Origin: Amphritea atlantica
Lineage (GTDB): Bacteria > Pseudomonadota > Gammaproteobacteria > Pseudomonadales > Balneatricaceae
Direction of reading: 5' to 3'
Assembly (NCBI RefSeq): GCF_900111095.1
Contig: NZ_FOGB01000001.1
Location: 1 to 64,000 of the forward strand
DNA length: 64,000 nt
Positions 1 through 8,692 of the stretch are shown in pieces. The notes under the pieces were generated by a model. The model saw nothing but the letters and a program-made list of their open reading frames with translations, made no database searches and was not told the origin of the DNA. The position numbers and the translations under genes were made by a program. Each line of letters starts with the position of its first letter. The first letter of the stretch is position 1.

Positions 1-580
1 TAGAGGAATCCAGTTCAGCTCGCAGCAGACCGATCTTCTCGGTCACTTCATCCGGCAGCATGTAACCGGCGGAGTCGGTGCAGTAGATGCAGTTAGCGCC
101 ATAAGAGACCATCAGCCGCGCCTGCTCGAGAATCTTCTCCGGGCTGGCCATGTGCGCCATCATCAGGAAACCGACGGTATCCATCTCCAGTTTGGCGGCC
201 AGACCGATGTGCTGTTCAGTGACATCGGCTTCAGTGCAGTGACTGGCAACACGGATGGTATTCACACCCAGATCTTTCGCCATGCGCAGGTGATCGACCG
301 TTCCGATCCCGGGCAACAGCAGGGCGGAGACTTTGGCGTTTTTCAGTTTCGGAATCACCGCACCGAGATACTCTTCATCGCTGTGCGCTGGGAAACCGTA
401 GTTTACCGAGGTGCCGCCCAGACCATCACCGTGGGTCACTTCGATCAGCGGCATACCCGCTTCATCCAGTGCCGTGGCGACATTCATCATCTGTTCCAGA
501 GAGATCTGGTGACGCTTGGCGTGCATACCGTCCCGCAGACTCATGTCATGGAGGACTACTTTTTTACCTTTCAGATTCAT
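1..580 (-). CDS. mhpE: 4-hydroxy-2-oxovalerate aldolase, 5' part (runs off the window)
   Basis: The first 193 codons are present and the rest lies left of base 1. The protein opens [20 protein letters not shown]; the LRDGMH segment carries the Arg/Asp/His set that in DmpG/BphI/MhpE aldolases binds the metal and polarises the substrate. Known role: cleaves 4-hydroxy-2-oxovalerate (4-hydroxy-2-oxopentanoate) to pyruvate and acetaldehyde, the acetaldehyde being channelled to the partner dehydrogenase. The ATG lies 15 bases after the dehydrogenase stop with a GGAG-type ribosome site (rc of ctcctcc) in between, so the two are co-translated, as expected for a channelling complex. Last step of the meta-cleavage pathway encoded here. 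Confidence 0.93.
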   Translation of the reverse strand, partial: MNLKGKKVVLHDMSLRDGMHAKRHQISLEQMMNVATALDEAGMPLIEVTHGDGLGGTSVNYGFPAHSDEEYLGAVIPKLKNAKVSALLLPGIGTVDHLRMAKDLGVNTIRVASHCTEADVTEQHIGLAAKLEMDTVGFLMMAHMASPEKILEQARLMVSYGANCIYCTDSAGYMLPDEVTEKIGLLRAELDSS

Positions 581-595
581 TGTTTTCTCCTCCAC

Positions 596-1504
596 TTAGC
601 CGCGTGCTGGCAGGGTAATATTGCCGTTAGCGGCTTCTTCCGCAAACATCTCAGCGGTGCGCAGTCCTGCTGCGGTCATGATGTCCAGGTTGCCAGCATA
701 CTTCGGCAGATAATCACCCAGACCTTCCACTTCCATAAACATAGAGACCCGGTTGCCATCAAATACCGGGCCGTTGACCAGGTGATAACCGGGTACATAT
801 TTCTGCACCTCTTTCACCATGGCGTGAACGGAGGCGGTAATGGCCGCCTGATCCGGCTCGCCTTCCGTCAGACAGTGCACGGTGTCGCGCATCATCAGCG
901 GTGGCTCAGCGGGGTTGATAATGATGATCGCTTTCCCTTTTTTCGCGCCGCCGACCTTCTCGACAGCACCAGCGGTGGTGCGGGTAAACTCATCGATATT
1001 TTTGCGGGTACCAGGGCCAGCAGACTTAGAGGAGACGGTAGCGATAATTTCACCGTACTCAACCGGCTGCACGCTGGACACAGCGGCGACCATCGGGATC
1101 GTTGCCTGGCCACCACAGGTGACCATGTTGACGTTCATCTCCAGATTTTGTGCGTGTGCCCGCAGGTTGACGGGTGGCACACAGAAGGGGCCAATCGCCG
1201 CCGGTGTCAGGTCGATCATGATGACGCCCAGTTCGTTCAGCTTGCGGCTGTTCTCGGCATGAACATAGGCCGAGGTAGCATCAAAAGCGACGCGGATATC
1301 ATCTTCGATGACGTGCGGCAGCACCCCATCAACGCCGTCAGCGGTGGTTTTAATACCCATCTCGCGGGCGCGTTTCAGACCATCGGATTCCGGGTCGATC
1401 CCCACCATCCACACCGGTTCGATCCACTCAGACCGTTTCATCTTCATCAGCAAATCAGTACCGATATTGCCCGGCCCGATAATCACTGCTTTTAATTTTT
1501 TCAT
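596..1504 (-). CDS. mhpF: acetaldehyde dehydrogenase (acylating)
   Basis: 302 residues, the normal length for MhpF/DmpF/BphJ. An N-terminal Rossmann motif ([12 protein letters not shown], about residues 8-19) binds NAD and the TCGGQATIP segment (about residue 130) holds the catalytic cysteine. Known reaction: acetaldehyde + CoA + NAD+ gives acetyl-CoA + NADH, in a tunnel-linked complex with the aldolase encoded just downstream. The order hydratase, dehydrogenase, aldolase matches the mhpD-mhpF-mhpE order of E. coli. A 71-base gap separates it from mhpD; no promoter or terminator is obvious there. Confidence 0.95.
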   Translation of the reverse strand: MKKLKAVIIGPGNIGTDLLMKMKRSEWIEPVWMVGIDPESDGLKRAREMGIKTTADGVDGVLPHVIEDDIRVAFDATSAYVHAENSRKLNELGVIMIDLTPAAIGPFCVPPVNLRAHAQNLEMNVNMVTCGGQATIPMVAAVSSVQPVEYGEIIATVSSKSAGPGTRKNIDEFTRTTAGAVEKVGGAKKGKAIIIINPAEPPLMMRDTVHCLTEGEPDQAAITASVHAMVKEVQKYVPGYHLVNGPVFDGNRVSMFMEVEGLGDYLPKYAGNLDIMTAAGLRTAEMFAEEAANGNITLPARG

Positions 1505-1575
1505 AGGGAAAATCCTTCAAACAACGAATTGTATTGGCAGCAACGCTTTGCAGAGCGGATTGCTGTCCAGTCCAG

Positions 1576-2361
1576 TCAGGCCTGGCTGAATTGAGTGCTG
1601 ACCCGGCCAATTGATGAGATCAGCACCTCAAACTGATCGCCGGGCTCTACCGCTACCATCGGTCCCAGTGCTCCGGTCAGGACAATATCGCCCGCTTTAA
1701 GAGGGGTTCCTAACTTGCTCAGGGTGCGTGCCAGCCAGACAGCTGCATTGAGCGGGTGCCCCAGACATTCAATACCGCTGCCTGAAGAAACCCCGGTGCC
1801 GTTGCGGGTCATGGTCATATTAATCTTTGCCAGATCGATGCCACCCTGCCAGCGCAGCGCGTCACCCAGCACAAACGCACCGCTGGAGGCGTTATCAGCC
1901 ACCGTATCGACAAAACTGATGTCCCAGTTATTGATGCGACTCCCGACGATCTCAATCGCCGGCATTACCCAGCCGATGGCATCGATCAGCTCAGCAAAAG
2001 TAGTATCGGTTTCGGGCAGGTCTTTGGTCAGTATGAGGGCCAGTTCCGCCTCGACTTTGGCTTGCATCACCCGGTCGACCGGAACCGTTTCGTTGTCGCC
2101 ATAGCACATATCCGCAAACAGAGTGCCGAAGTCAGGCTGATCTACCCCAAGCTGTTGTTGCACTTTGACGTTAGTCAGACCGATCTTACGGCCCACAACA
2201 CGACGCCCGGTATGACAGGCATGTTCAGTATTGAGCTGCTGAATTCTGTATGCCGCTTCGGCGTTGTCTTCTCCAATGATCTCCCGGATGGGGGCGACTG
2301 CTTCGTTATGAAGCTCTGCTTCACGCAGGTTTTTGGCGATCAGATCCAGATCAATTGACAT
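1576..2361 (-). CDS. mhpD: 2-oxopent-4-enoate (2-hydroxypentadienoate) hydratase
   Basis: 261 residues, full length for the MhpD/DmpE/XylJ hydratase family (fumarylacetoacetase-like fold). Visible family features are the metal-site region around VEAELALIL (about residues 104-112) and [16 protein letters not shown] (about 200-215). It adds water to 2-hydroxypenta-2,4-dienoate to give 4-hydroxy-2-oxovalerate, the aldolase substrate. It heads the second transcription unit of the catabolic cluster (mhpD-mhpF-mhpE) and is divergent from mhpR; the palindromic operator at 2641-2655 lies in the shared control region. Confidence 0.94.
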   Translation of the reverse strand: MSIDLDLIAKNLREAELHNEAVAPIREIIGEDNAEAAYRIQQLNTEHACHTGRRVVGRKIGLTNVKVQQQLGVDQPDFGTLFADMCYGDNETVPVDRVMQAKVEAELALILTKDLPETDTTFAELIDAIGWVMPAIEIVGSRINNWDISFVDTVADNASSGAFVLGDALRWQGGIDLAKINMTMTRNGTGVSSGSGIECLGHPLNAAVWLARTLSKLGTPLKAGDIVLTGALGPMVAVEPGDQFEVLISSIGRVSTQFSQA

Positions 2362-2685
2362 CGGTGTAATCCTGTTTAAATTCGGCTGACTAAATGATAT
2401 TAAGAAGGAGTGCGTTAAAAATATTGCTTCGATGCTTTAAAGCTGAAACGGAGTGCTTGTTTCTTTGGGGTTTTATTGAAATTGGCAATAAATAGCGAGA
2501 CAGAAAAAATAGACAGACAGCGACAAGAATATTCATTTTGCAGCACCCAGTGAATAACTATTATTATTTTTTAATACTTATAATTATTGTGTCAGTATAA
2601 AAAAATGGTTAAGCAGGCTACAATTAAAAACTGCTGTAGTGTGCACTAAGTGCACATTCTGATATGGTCATATGAGTACTGAATC
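2362..2685. other. mhpD/mhpR divergent intergenic region
   Basis: An AT-rich 324-base control region between the divergent mhpD and mhpR genes. It holds one perfect 15-bp palindrome (annotated separately) close to mhpR and no second copy near mhpD. I see no convincing coding sequence in it. Confidence 0.7.
2641..2655. promoter_or_regulatory. putative MhpR operator, copy 1
   Basis: GTGCACTAAGTGCAC is a perfect palindrome around a central A, 30 bases before the mhpR start codon. The same 15 bases, read on the other strand, occur at 7552-7566 in front of mhpB. A 15-bp palindrome is the expected site size for an IclR-family dimer, and E. coli MhpR is known to use a GTGCAC-type palindrome. Assignment to MhpR is inference. 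Its position suggests autoregulation of mhpR, activation of mhpD, or both. Confidence 0.72.
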
Positions 2686-3468
2686 ATGGAAACTGAAGAA
2701 ACGGGGCAGTATAAGAATGTGCGGGGCCTTACCCGGGGGCTTGAGTTACTCTATCTGTTAAATCGCGCCCATGGTGGGGCAAAAATCCGTGATCTGGCGG
2801 ACTGGAGTGGTATTCACCGCACCACCGTCCGACGACTACTGGAAACCCTGGTAGGGGAAGGTTATGTGCGGCGCAGCCCGTCTGATGACAGTTATCAGCT
2901 GACGCTTAAGGTCAGACAGCTGAGTGAAGGATTTCAGGATGCTCAGTGGATATCTCAGCTGGCTGCGCCACTATTAGGTCAGTTATTACAACAGGTTATA
3001 TGGCCAACAGATCTCTGCACGCTGGATGGTGACGCGATGGTTATTCGCGAGACAACCCACCGTTTCAGCAAACTATCGTTTCACCGGGATATGGTGGGCA
3101 GGCGGCTGCCACTGCTGATGACGGCTACCGGAAGAGCTTATATTACCTACTGCCCGGAAGCTGAACGTAACGAAATACTGGAGCGGTTGCGGCAGCATAA
3201 CGACAGGCAGGGAATGCATGCTAATGATGAAGATTATGTACGTCGGGTAATACGTCAGACCCGGGAACAGGGTTACGGTGCCAATAATCAGGACTGGGGA
3301 GATGAGGGAAATATTGCAGCAATTGCCCGGCCGATTATGCGTGAAGATGAAGTGGTGGGATGTTTGAACCTGGTGTATATCGCCAAAGCGATGCCCACTG
3401 AAAAAGCAGCAAAAAAATATCTGAAGAAAATTAATGATGTTATTGAGAAAATAGAGGAACAGTTATAA
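2686..3468 (+). CDS. mhpR: IclR-family activator of the aromatic acid pathway
   Basis: 260 residues. The N-terminal winged helix-turn-helix (about residues 12-70) contains RGLTRGLELL and HRTTVRRLLETL; the stretch RETTHRFSKLSFHRDMVGRRLP in the effector domain (about 125-146) is very close to E. coli MhpR as I remember it, and the C-terminal domain follows the IclR effector-binding fold. The protein ends near IEEQL and lacks the short tail of the E. coli protein. Known role of MhpR: 3-hydroxyphenylpropionate-dependent activator. It lies between the two halves of the catabolic cluster in opposite orientation, so transcription from mhpB through mhpC must be stopped before it; a strong hairpin does this at its 3' end. 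Confidence 0.9.
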   Translation: METEETGQYKNVRGLTRGLELLYLLNRAHGGAKIRDLADWSGIHRTTVRRLLETLVGEGYVRRSPSDDSYQLTLKVRQLSEGFQDAQWISQLAAPLLGQLLQQVIWPTDLCTLDGDAMVIRETTHRFSKLSFHRDMVGRRLPLLMTATGRAYITYCPEAERNEILERLRQHNDRQGMHANDEDYVRRVIRQTREQGYGANNQDWGDEGNIAAIARPIMREDEVVGCLNLVYIAKAMPTEKAAKKYLKKINDVIEKIEEQL

Positions 3469-3497
3469 CCACTGCTATTGTATAGCAGTGGTTATAA
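3463..3497. terminator. bidirectional terminator between mhpR and mhpC
   Basis: A perfect 16-bp stem with a 3-base loop (left arm TTATAACCACTGCTAT, right arm its exact complement) overlaps the mhpR stop codon and is flanked by A/T-rich sequence on both sides. It separates two convergent genes, so it can end transcription from either direction. Confidence 0.8.
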
Positions 3498-3542
3498 ATA
3501 TTTTAAAACAGGATTGTTAGAAAGTAATACGCCGGTATTTAA

Positions 3543-4406
3543 TTAATGTTGCAGAAAATCCAGCACCATTCTGTTAAATGTATCTGCATGCTCCCATTGT
3601 GCCCAGTGACCACAATTATTAAAGATATGTAACTGTGCATTAGGGATGCCACGAATTAGCTTGATGCCGATATCCATTGGCACAAAACGGTCATCGCGTC
3701 CCCAGACAACCAGCGTCTCTGCCTTAATTTCTGCCAGCCGCGGACCAAAATCAGGGAACTGTTTTGGATTGGCTTCGAGACTTTTAACGAAGTTTTCCAG
3801 ATGATCTTTACGGGACAACATATTGTCCAGACGCAGCTGGAACATCTCGTCGGTCAGATGGCTGCTGTCGTAAACAAACACCGACATCATCTTTTTCAGT
3901 GCTTCCAGATCGGGGTTGCGATAGAGCGCCTGAATCAGTTTGATCCCTTCCGTTGGCATCGGTACAAACTGGCTTGGCCCACCGGTACCGCCACCCATCA
4001 GAATCAGTTTGTTAACCCGTTCGGGCCAGCTGAGGGCAAAGGCCACCACGCTGTGTCCGCCCATGGAGTTACCGATCAGGTGGGCGGTTTCGATATCCAG
4101 ACCGTCCATTACGCCTTTGACACAGGCGGCATTGAGATCGGAGCGGGAACCGGTGCAGACAACCGGGTCACTTTTACCCCAGCCGGGGCAGTCCAGCAAA
4201 ATAATACGATAACCCTGATTAACAAAAGGCTCGATATTGCGGTTAAAGTTAGCCCAACTGGTGGCGCCGGGGCCTGAACCGTGCAGCATAATCACCACCT
4301 GCTCACCGGTCCCCAGTTCGTTGTAGTGGATCTTATAGGGATTACCTTCGGCAACAATATCGATAAATTTGCTGCTGGAGGCTTCACTGATTTCAATCGT
4401 AGTCAT
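3543..4406 (-). CDS. mhpC: C-C bond hydrolase of the meta-cleavage pathway (2-hydroxy-6-oxonona-2,4-dienedioate hydrolase)
   Basis: 287-residue alpha/beta hydrolase, the usual size for MhpC/BphD. Oxyanion region [10 protein letters not shown] (about 41-50), nucleophile elbow GNSMGGH with Ser114, Asp in GRDDRFVP (about 238) and His in NCGHWAQWE (about 267) give a complete triad. The reaction splits the ring-fission product into 2-hydroxypentadienoate and a dicarboxylate (succinate in the E. coli pathway). It is the last gene of the mhpB-oxygenase-reductase-mhpC unit, 81 bases after the reductase stop. Confidence 0.93.
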   Translation of the reverse strand: MTTIEISEASSSKFIDIVAEGNPYKIHYNELGTGEQVVIMLHGSGPGATSWANFNRNIEPFVNQGYRIILLDCPGWGKSDPVVCTGSRSDLNAACVKGVMDGLDIETAHLIGNSMGGHSVVAFALSWPERVNKLILMGGGTGGPSQFVPMPTEGIKLIQALYRNPDLEALKKMMSVFVYDSSHLTDEMFQLRLDNMLSRKDHLENFVKSLEANPKQFPDFGPRLAEIKAETLVVWGRDDRFVPMDIGIKLIRGIPNAQLHIFNNCGHWAQWEHADTFNRMVLDFLQH

Positions 4407-4487
4407 AGATTCTGCCTTTTAATTCGTTATGTGCGAACGCAATAAGCCCTGTATGACAGGGCCTGGTTTATCTCATTGTTTGTGCAC

Positions 4488-5039
4488 TTACTGAGGGACG
4501 CTGCGAAAGGCTCCATTCAGATAGATCAGTGCTTCGCCATCATCCCGCTCGCAGGTGGCCATCACTTCACAGAGAAACGCATGATGGGTGCTTTCATCAA
4601 ACACTTTGATCACACGGCAGTCAAAATTGGCCAGAGTGCCGTCCAGGCTGGGGGCTCCGGTCACCAGTTCACGCCATTGGCCATATTCAAAACGTGCTTC
4701 ACCGTGAACCTCTTTGTTCATGCCAGCAAAGACCTTGGCAATCTCTTCCTGCTCACTGGCAAGAATGTTCACACAGAGTGCGCCGCTGTTCAAAATGATC
4801 TCACTGGCAGCGACATCTTTGTTCACGAATACAACCAGTCGGGGAGGATCAGCCGTAACCGAGCAGACCGCTGTGGCGGTCAGACCGGCTTTGTTTTCAC
4901 CGTCTGATGCGCTGATGATGGTTACTCCCACTGCAAAGTGGCGCATACCGTAGCGGTGGTCGTCTGACGTCACAGTTGGCATCGCCGCTAATTTTGCGTT
5001 AGGCGTCCAGTCAAGAACCTGATTTATCTCTTTATTCAT
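4488..5039 (-). CDS. flavin reductase, small component of a two-component monooxygenase
   Basis: 183 residues from the ATG at 5039 (MNKEINQVLDW). This start is preferred to an ATG 33 bases upstream because AGGGTGCAGAG precedes it at ribosome-site distance. It has the flavin reductase-like split-barrel layout of HpaC/HsaB: YGMRHFAVGVTIISA near the start of the domain, the GLTATAVCSV flavin-binding segment, and GEARFE in the second half. Known role: NAD(P)H-dependent reduction of free FMN or FAD for a partner oxygenase. The partner is the adjacent gene 5109-6308, same strand, about 70 bases away. Confidence 0.87.
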   Translation of the reverse strand: MNKEINQVLDWTPNAKLAAMPTVTSDDHRYGMRHFAVGVTIISASDGENKAGLTATAVCSVTADPPRLVVFVNKDVAASEIILNSGALCVNILASEQEEIAKVFAGMNKEVHGEARFEYGQWRELVTGAPSLDGTLANFDCRVIKVFDESTHHAFLCEVMATCERDDGEALIYLNGAFRSVPQ

Positions 5040-5108
5040 CTCTGCACCCTTTAAAATTGTTATACCGGGCAAGGGACGTGCCCCTGCCTCAGGTGTGGCT
5101 ATTATTGT

Positions 5109-6308
5109 TTATTGGGCTTTGACGCCGAATGGATTGGGTTGTGGCAGAGGGTTACCCAGCATCTGTCCACCCAGCAGTTCGCCAATGTTGTCCTGGTTCT
5201 GAGTGATGTGGTTCGCACCCACCAGAATGTCGCGCAACTGACGCTGCATCGGGCTGGACAACCAGACGCCACGGGTTGAGGTTTTCTTGAAGATCATATG
5301 GGCGGCCTCAAAGCAGTCACCACCGGTAAACTGGTTGGTGGCGAAGGTACGCACGCGGACATCGGTGGGTACCAGCTCACCTTTTGACGCATATTTCCAG
5401 GCTTCCTCGGTGTTCATCAGCACCCGTGCTTCAGCGCCGGTGATTTTAGCCTGAGCTTCACCCAGCTTACCTTTGATGAAGGGGTCATTGACGGCAGCAC
5501 CAACCGCCTGGTTGAGGTTCTGACGTGGCACCATATGTTCGATATAGAGATCAGCCATCCCTTTAGCCATACCGATGATGACTGAAGAGACCGCAGAGTA
5601 AAACACGCCGAAGAACGGCATCTTATACAGGTTGTTTACATGACCGTGGGTCTCATCACAGTAATCACCAATGACATGGCTGCGATAGGCGGGGACGAAT
5701 ACCTCATTAATCAGAAGCTTCTTACTACCGGTGCCCGCCAGGCCGACAACAAACCAGTCATCTTCAATCTCAAAGTCAGAGCGTTGCACCCAGAAAGAGC
5801 GGAACTCCATATTGCCTTCGGCATCGGCGACACGACCACCGAGAAAAGCGCCACCTGCCGCATGGTCACAACCGCTTGATGTCAGCCACTCGCCATTCAG
5901 AATGTATCCGCCTTCAACCGCTTTCACCGTGCCGAAAGGGGCGTAGGACGAGGATATCAGACGGCTGCTATCGTCACTCCAGAGTTCATCACCGACGGTG
6001 TTGTCCAGCAAACCGACCTCGAACGGGTGCACCCCCAATACCATCACGTTCCAGGCACTGGAAGGGCAACCGCGCGCCAGTTCGATCAGAACTTTGTTAA
6101 GCACGTTAGGGTTCATCTCATAGCCGCCCCAGCGTTTTGGTTGCAGGATGCGGAAGAAGCCTGCCTCCTGAAACGCCTGAATGGTATCTTCCGGCACCAT
6201 GCGGGCTTTTTCAACGGCATCGGCTTTCTCTCTGAGCCACGGAATCATCTTAGTTGCGCGGGCTACGATCTCTTCTTCGGTTGGGATCTGGACAGTCATA
6301 TTGTTCAT
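5109..6308 (-). CDS. flavin-dependent aromatic monooxygenase, oxygenase component (HsaA / acyl-CoA dehydrogenase fold)
   Basis: 399 residues with an acyl-CoA dehydrogenase fold lacking the catalytic glutamate context of true dehydrogenases and resembling group D flavin monooxygenases (HsaA, the C2 component of p-hydroxyphenylacetate hydroxylase). Recognisable segments are ILQPKRWGGYE, ARGCPSSAWNVMVLGVHP and RDILVGANHITQNQDN near the C-terminus. It should use reduced flavin from the adjacent reductase to ortho-hydroxylate a phenol to a catechol. No MhpA-type single-component hydroxylase is present in the window, so this pair probably supplies the substrate for MhpB. Exact substrate is inferred from neighbours. 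Confidence 0.87.
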   Translation of the reverse strand: MNNMTVQIPTEEEIVARATKMIPWLREKADAVEKARMVPEDTIQAFQEAGFFRILQPKRWGGYEMNPNVLNKVLIELARGCPSSAWNVMVLGVHPFEVGLLDNTVGDELWSDDSSRLISSSYAPFGTVKAVEGGYILNGEWLTSSGCDHAAGGAFLGGRVADAEGNMEFRSFWVQRSDFEIEDDWFVVGLAGTGSKKLLINEVFVPAYRSHVIGDYCDETHGHVNNLYKMPFFGVFYSAVSSVIIGMAKGMADLYIEHMVPRQNLNQAVGAAVNDPFIKGKLGEAQAKITGAEARVLMNTEEAWKYASKGELVPTDVRVRTFATNQFTGGDCFEAAHMIFKKTSTRGVWLSSPMQRQLRDILVGANHITQNQDNIGELLGGQMLGNPLPQPNPFGVKAQ

Positions 6309-6361
6309 CGATGTTCTCCTGAAATTCTATTTATTATTTGCTGGCATCAGTCCGGGTCGGA

Positions 6362-7300
6362 TCAGGCCGACTCGGCGCTGACAACGCCATACCCGGCAAT
6401 CCATTCGTTAATTGCGCGGTAATAATCTTTTCTTGCGGTTACTGATCCGGTTGCACCGATCGCAGCAAAGGCAGCCACCCAGGTGCGTACCTCGTGCGCT
6501 GAACGTCCGGCTTGTTGCGAGATCTCCTCAATGGAGAGTTCATCAATCTCGGCCACCCGGCCATCGATCAGTGTCTGGATAAAGGTCAGATCCCAGTCTG
6601 CGTTGAGCGGGGTCTGTTCGCACAGCTCACTGCCATAGATCTTACCGGCGGCGATGGTGCGTTCCTGACGGGCGGCACGGAACTCCGGGGTAGGGTTGCG
6701 TCCGGCAATCAGAAATTCAGCCACCTCTTCCGGGGCATCCGCCAGCAGCGGCACGGGAGGTTCGTGTGACAGTCCTCCGGTACCCAGGATCAGCACACGT
6801 TTATCCAGTCCCGCAATAAACTGGCCGACGATCTCGCCGAGTTTGCGGATGCGTGCGTAGGGGCAGAAGGGTGGCGCTACAGAGTTGATGATGATCGGTA
6901 CCACCGGGTAACGTGTCAGACTGCCGGTCATCTCTTCCAGCGTCTGGGTGCAACCGTGATCGACCTGCAAACGGTGCGACAGGGTCATATCGATGCCGTT
7001 GGCGAAAAGGAATTTCACCAGCTCCATTGCGGTATCAGAATCAACACTCAGATGGCCAGGCAGACTGCTGTAATCACCGACAGATTCCGCCGCAGTAGCA
7101 ATAACGTAGGGTGGCATCAGATCATAAAACAGGCCGTTATAGTGATCTGGTGCAAACAGGATGATCAGCTCAGGATCGAATGCTTCAACCTCGGCACGGG
7201 CCTTAGCAATCACCTCATTAACCTCATTGACGATGCTCGCGTCAGGATCGTTATAGTCTCTCAGGGGGGTGTGAGACAGACACTTCAACATTACACTCAT
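6362..7300 (-). CDS. mhpB: 2,3-dihydroxyphenylpropionate 1,2-dioxygenase (class III extradiol)
   Basis: 312 residues from the ATG at 7300, chosen because GGAG lies 6 bases before it and because it puts the active-site histidines at positions 115 (QVDHGC) and 179 (GGLSHEPPVP), the same numbers as in E. coli MhpB. An ATG 36 bases upstream lacks both supports. LigB-type fold; residues LFAPDHYNGLFYD (48-60) carry a metal-ligand His. Known reaction: Fe(II)-dependent meta cleavage of 2,3-dihydroxyphenylpropionate. First gene of the unit mhpB-oxygenase-reductase-mhpC. Confidence 0.93.
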   Translation of the reverse strand: MSVMLKCLSHTPLRDYNDPDASIVNEVNEVIAKARAEVEAFDPELIILFAPDHYNGLFYDLMPPYVIATAAESVGDYSSLPGHLSVDSDTAMELVKFLFANGIDMTLSHRLQVDHGCTQTLEEMTGSLTRYPVVPIIINSVAPPFCPYARIRKLGEIVGQFIAGLDKRVLILGTGGLSHEPPVPLLADAPEEVAEFLIAGRNPTPEFRAARQERTIAAGKIYGSELCEQTPLNADWDLTFIQTLIDGRVAEIDELSIEEISQQAGRSAHEVRTWVAAFAAIGATGSVTARKDYYRAINEWIAGYGVVSAESA

Positions 7301-7747
7301 GCGGGACTCCAGAACCTGCCGGTCAGGGGAAGGCAATGCACTTTGCTTTCCATTAATCGGCGTGTTTTCTTAGCTCTTTCCATGGGACGGTCTCAGCCCT
7401 GGAAAGGCGATTTATTATTTGAATTCTGAGATGACGCGTTGTGAGCTTTAGGTAACTCAGGCAAGTCTATGGGGGTTAACCAGGCGTCATTTCAGAGTGA
7501 GGCCAGTGTAGAGATGAGGGCTATTGCAGGGCAATAAAAAACAGTCTGATGGTGCACTTAGTGCACAGAAATAGATGTTGTCGTCAGGGGGAAGGGGTGT
7601 GAAATTCACGCTGAAACCTGACATTGTGCTTGCTTTTAGCCGCTTGCTGCACTTGCGTCAGGTAGCCCTATAGCGGTATGTTTACCACCTCAACAATCCT
7701 TGACAGTTTCTTGTTTATTCACGCTTTGATTCGGTATCACAATCGCT
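7301..7747. other. mhpB / AEC transporter divergent control region
   Basis: 447 bases between divergent genes. The only recognised element is the operator palindrome at 7552-7566. No credible small gene was found; short open frames here have no ribosome sites or family resemblance. Confidence 0.65.
7552..7566. promoter_or_regulatory. putative MhpR operator, copy 2
   Basis: GTGCACTTAGTGCAC is the exact reverse complement of the palindrome at 2641-2655. It lies 251 bases upstream of the mhpB start and 181 bases upstream of the divergent transporter gene, so it could control either or both. Two identical 15-mers placed only in the control regions of the two half-operons strongly suggest one regulator; MhpR is the obvious candidate. 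Confidence 0.72.
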
Positions 7748-8692
7748 ATGCTAACGATAATCGGTATTACCGCGCCTATTTTCCTGTTGATTCTGGTCGG
7801 CTTTGTTGCCACCCGGGTCGGTATTATTCCCCGGGAAGCGCTACCGGGGATGAGTCGCTTTGTGCTTTTTCTGGCGCTGCCGGTGCTGATGTTTCAGAAA
7901 ATATCGCAACTGGATCTGGGGGTACTGATCGACCCCCAATACCTGATGGTGTACAGCTTTAGTTGCCTCGTCTCATTCGTCTCTGTTTTTTGCATTAGCC
8001 GTTTTTTGCTCAACAATAGCACCAGCTTTTCCGGCCTCAAAGGTTTTGGCAGTGCCTGCCCTAACAGTGCCTTTATCGGTTTGCCGGTGCTGTTGCAGTA
8101 TTTTGCTGAAGATGCGCCGACTCAGGCGTTTGCGATGTCGCTGATGGTGGAGAATATTGTCCTGTTTCCGCTCGCCTTCGCGTTGATGGAAACCCATGGT
8201 GACACCGGTATTGGCCCGAAAAAGATCGTTATCACGGTCGCGGGTCGGCTGGTGAGGAATCCGATTATTATTGCGGTTTTTTCCGGTGTATTCGCGTCGC
8301 TGATCGGTTTTCAGGCGTCGGGATTTCTTGGCCGGGGGATGGACCTGCTGGCTGGGGCAGCAGCACCGGTGGCACTGGTCATTATTGGTGGCTCTTTGGT
8401 TGGCGCAGCGTTTAGTGCATCGTTCAAAGATATCCTCATGATTGCCAGTTTTAAACTGTTGCTACAACCGCTGATTGCATTGTGTCTGGTGATCTTCGTG
8501 GTGCCCGATATGGATCTGATGCTGAAGCTGGCGGTGGTGATCTTTTCGGCATCGCCGATGCTGAGTATCTACCCTATTGTGGGGGGGCAGTATGGTAAAC
8601 AAGCCTACTGTTCCGGGGTGCTGACGGTGACTACCGTGCTGGCGTTTTTCAGTATCAGTCTGATGCTGAGTTTGCTGAGTCTGATACAGTGA
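7748..8692 (+). CDS. AEC-family (auxin efflux carrier type) transporter
   Basis: 314 residues of hydrophobic protein with about ten membrane segments in the 5+5 arrangement of the AEC family. Family cues are LALPVLMFQ (about residues 41-49), SACPNSAFIGLPVL (about 102-115, the NxxFxGxP-type helix break) and the repeated fold after residue 160. The family moves small carboxylates, amino acids or peptides down the proton gradient. Divergent from mhpB with a likely MhpR site between them, so it may move an aromatic acid; that is inference. The next gene overlaps its stop codon. Confidence 0.86.
   Translation: MLTIIGITAPIFLLILVGFVATRVGIIPREALPGMSRFVLFLALPVLMFQKISQLDLGVLIDPQYLMVYSFSCLVSFVSVFCISRFLLNNSTSFSGLKGFGSACPNSAFIGLPVLLQYFAEDAPTQAFAMSLMVENIVLFPLAFALMETHGDTGIGPKKIVITVAGRLVRNPIIIAVFSGVFASLIGFQASGFLGRGMDLLAGAAAPVALVIIGGSLVGAAFSASFKDILMIASFKLLLQPLIALCLVIFVVPDMDLMLKLAVVIFSASPMLSIYPIVGGQYGKQAYCSGVLTVTTVLAFFSISLMLSLLSLIQ

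Noticed and set aside
152-1495. Long open frame of 447 codons on the + strand opposite mhpE and mhpF
   Set aside because: It is the antisense shadow of two well-recognised genes; its product is His/Gln/Arg-rich low-quality sequence with no family features.
4482-4490. Third GTGCACTTA half-operator between mhpC and the reductase gene
   Set aside because: Only one arm is present and it overlaps the reductase stop codon, so the palindrome seen at 2641 and 7552 is not formed.
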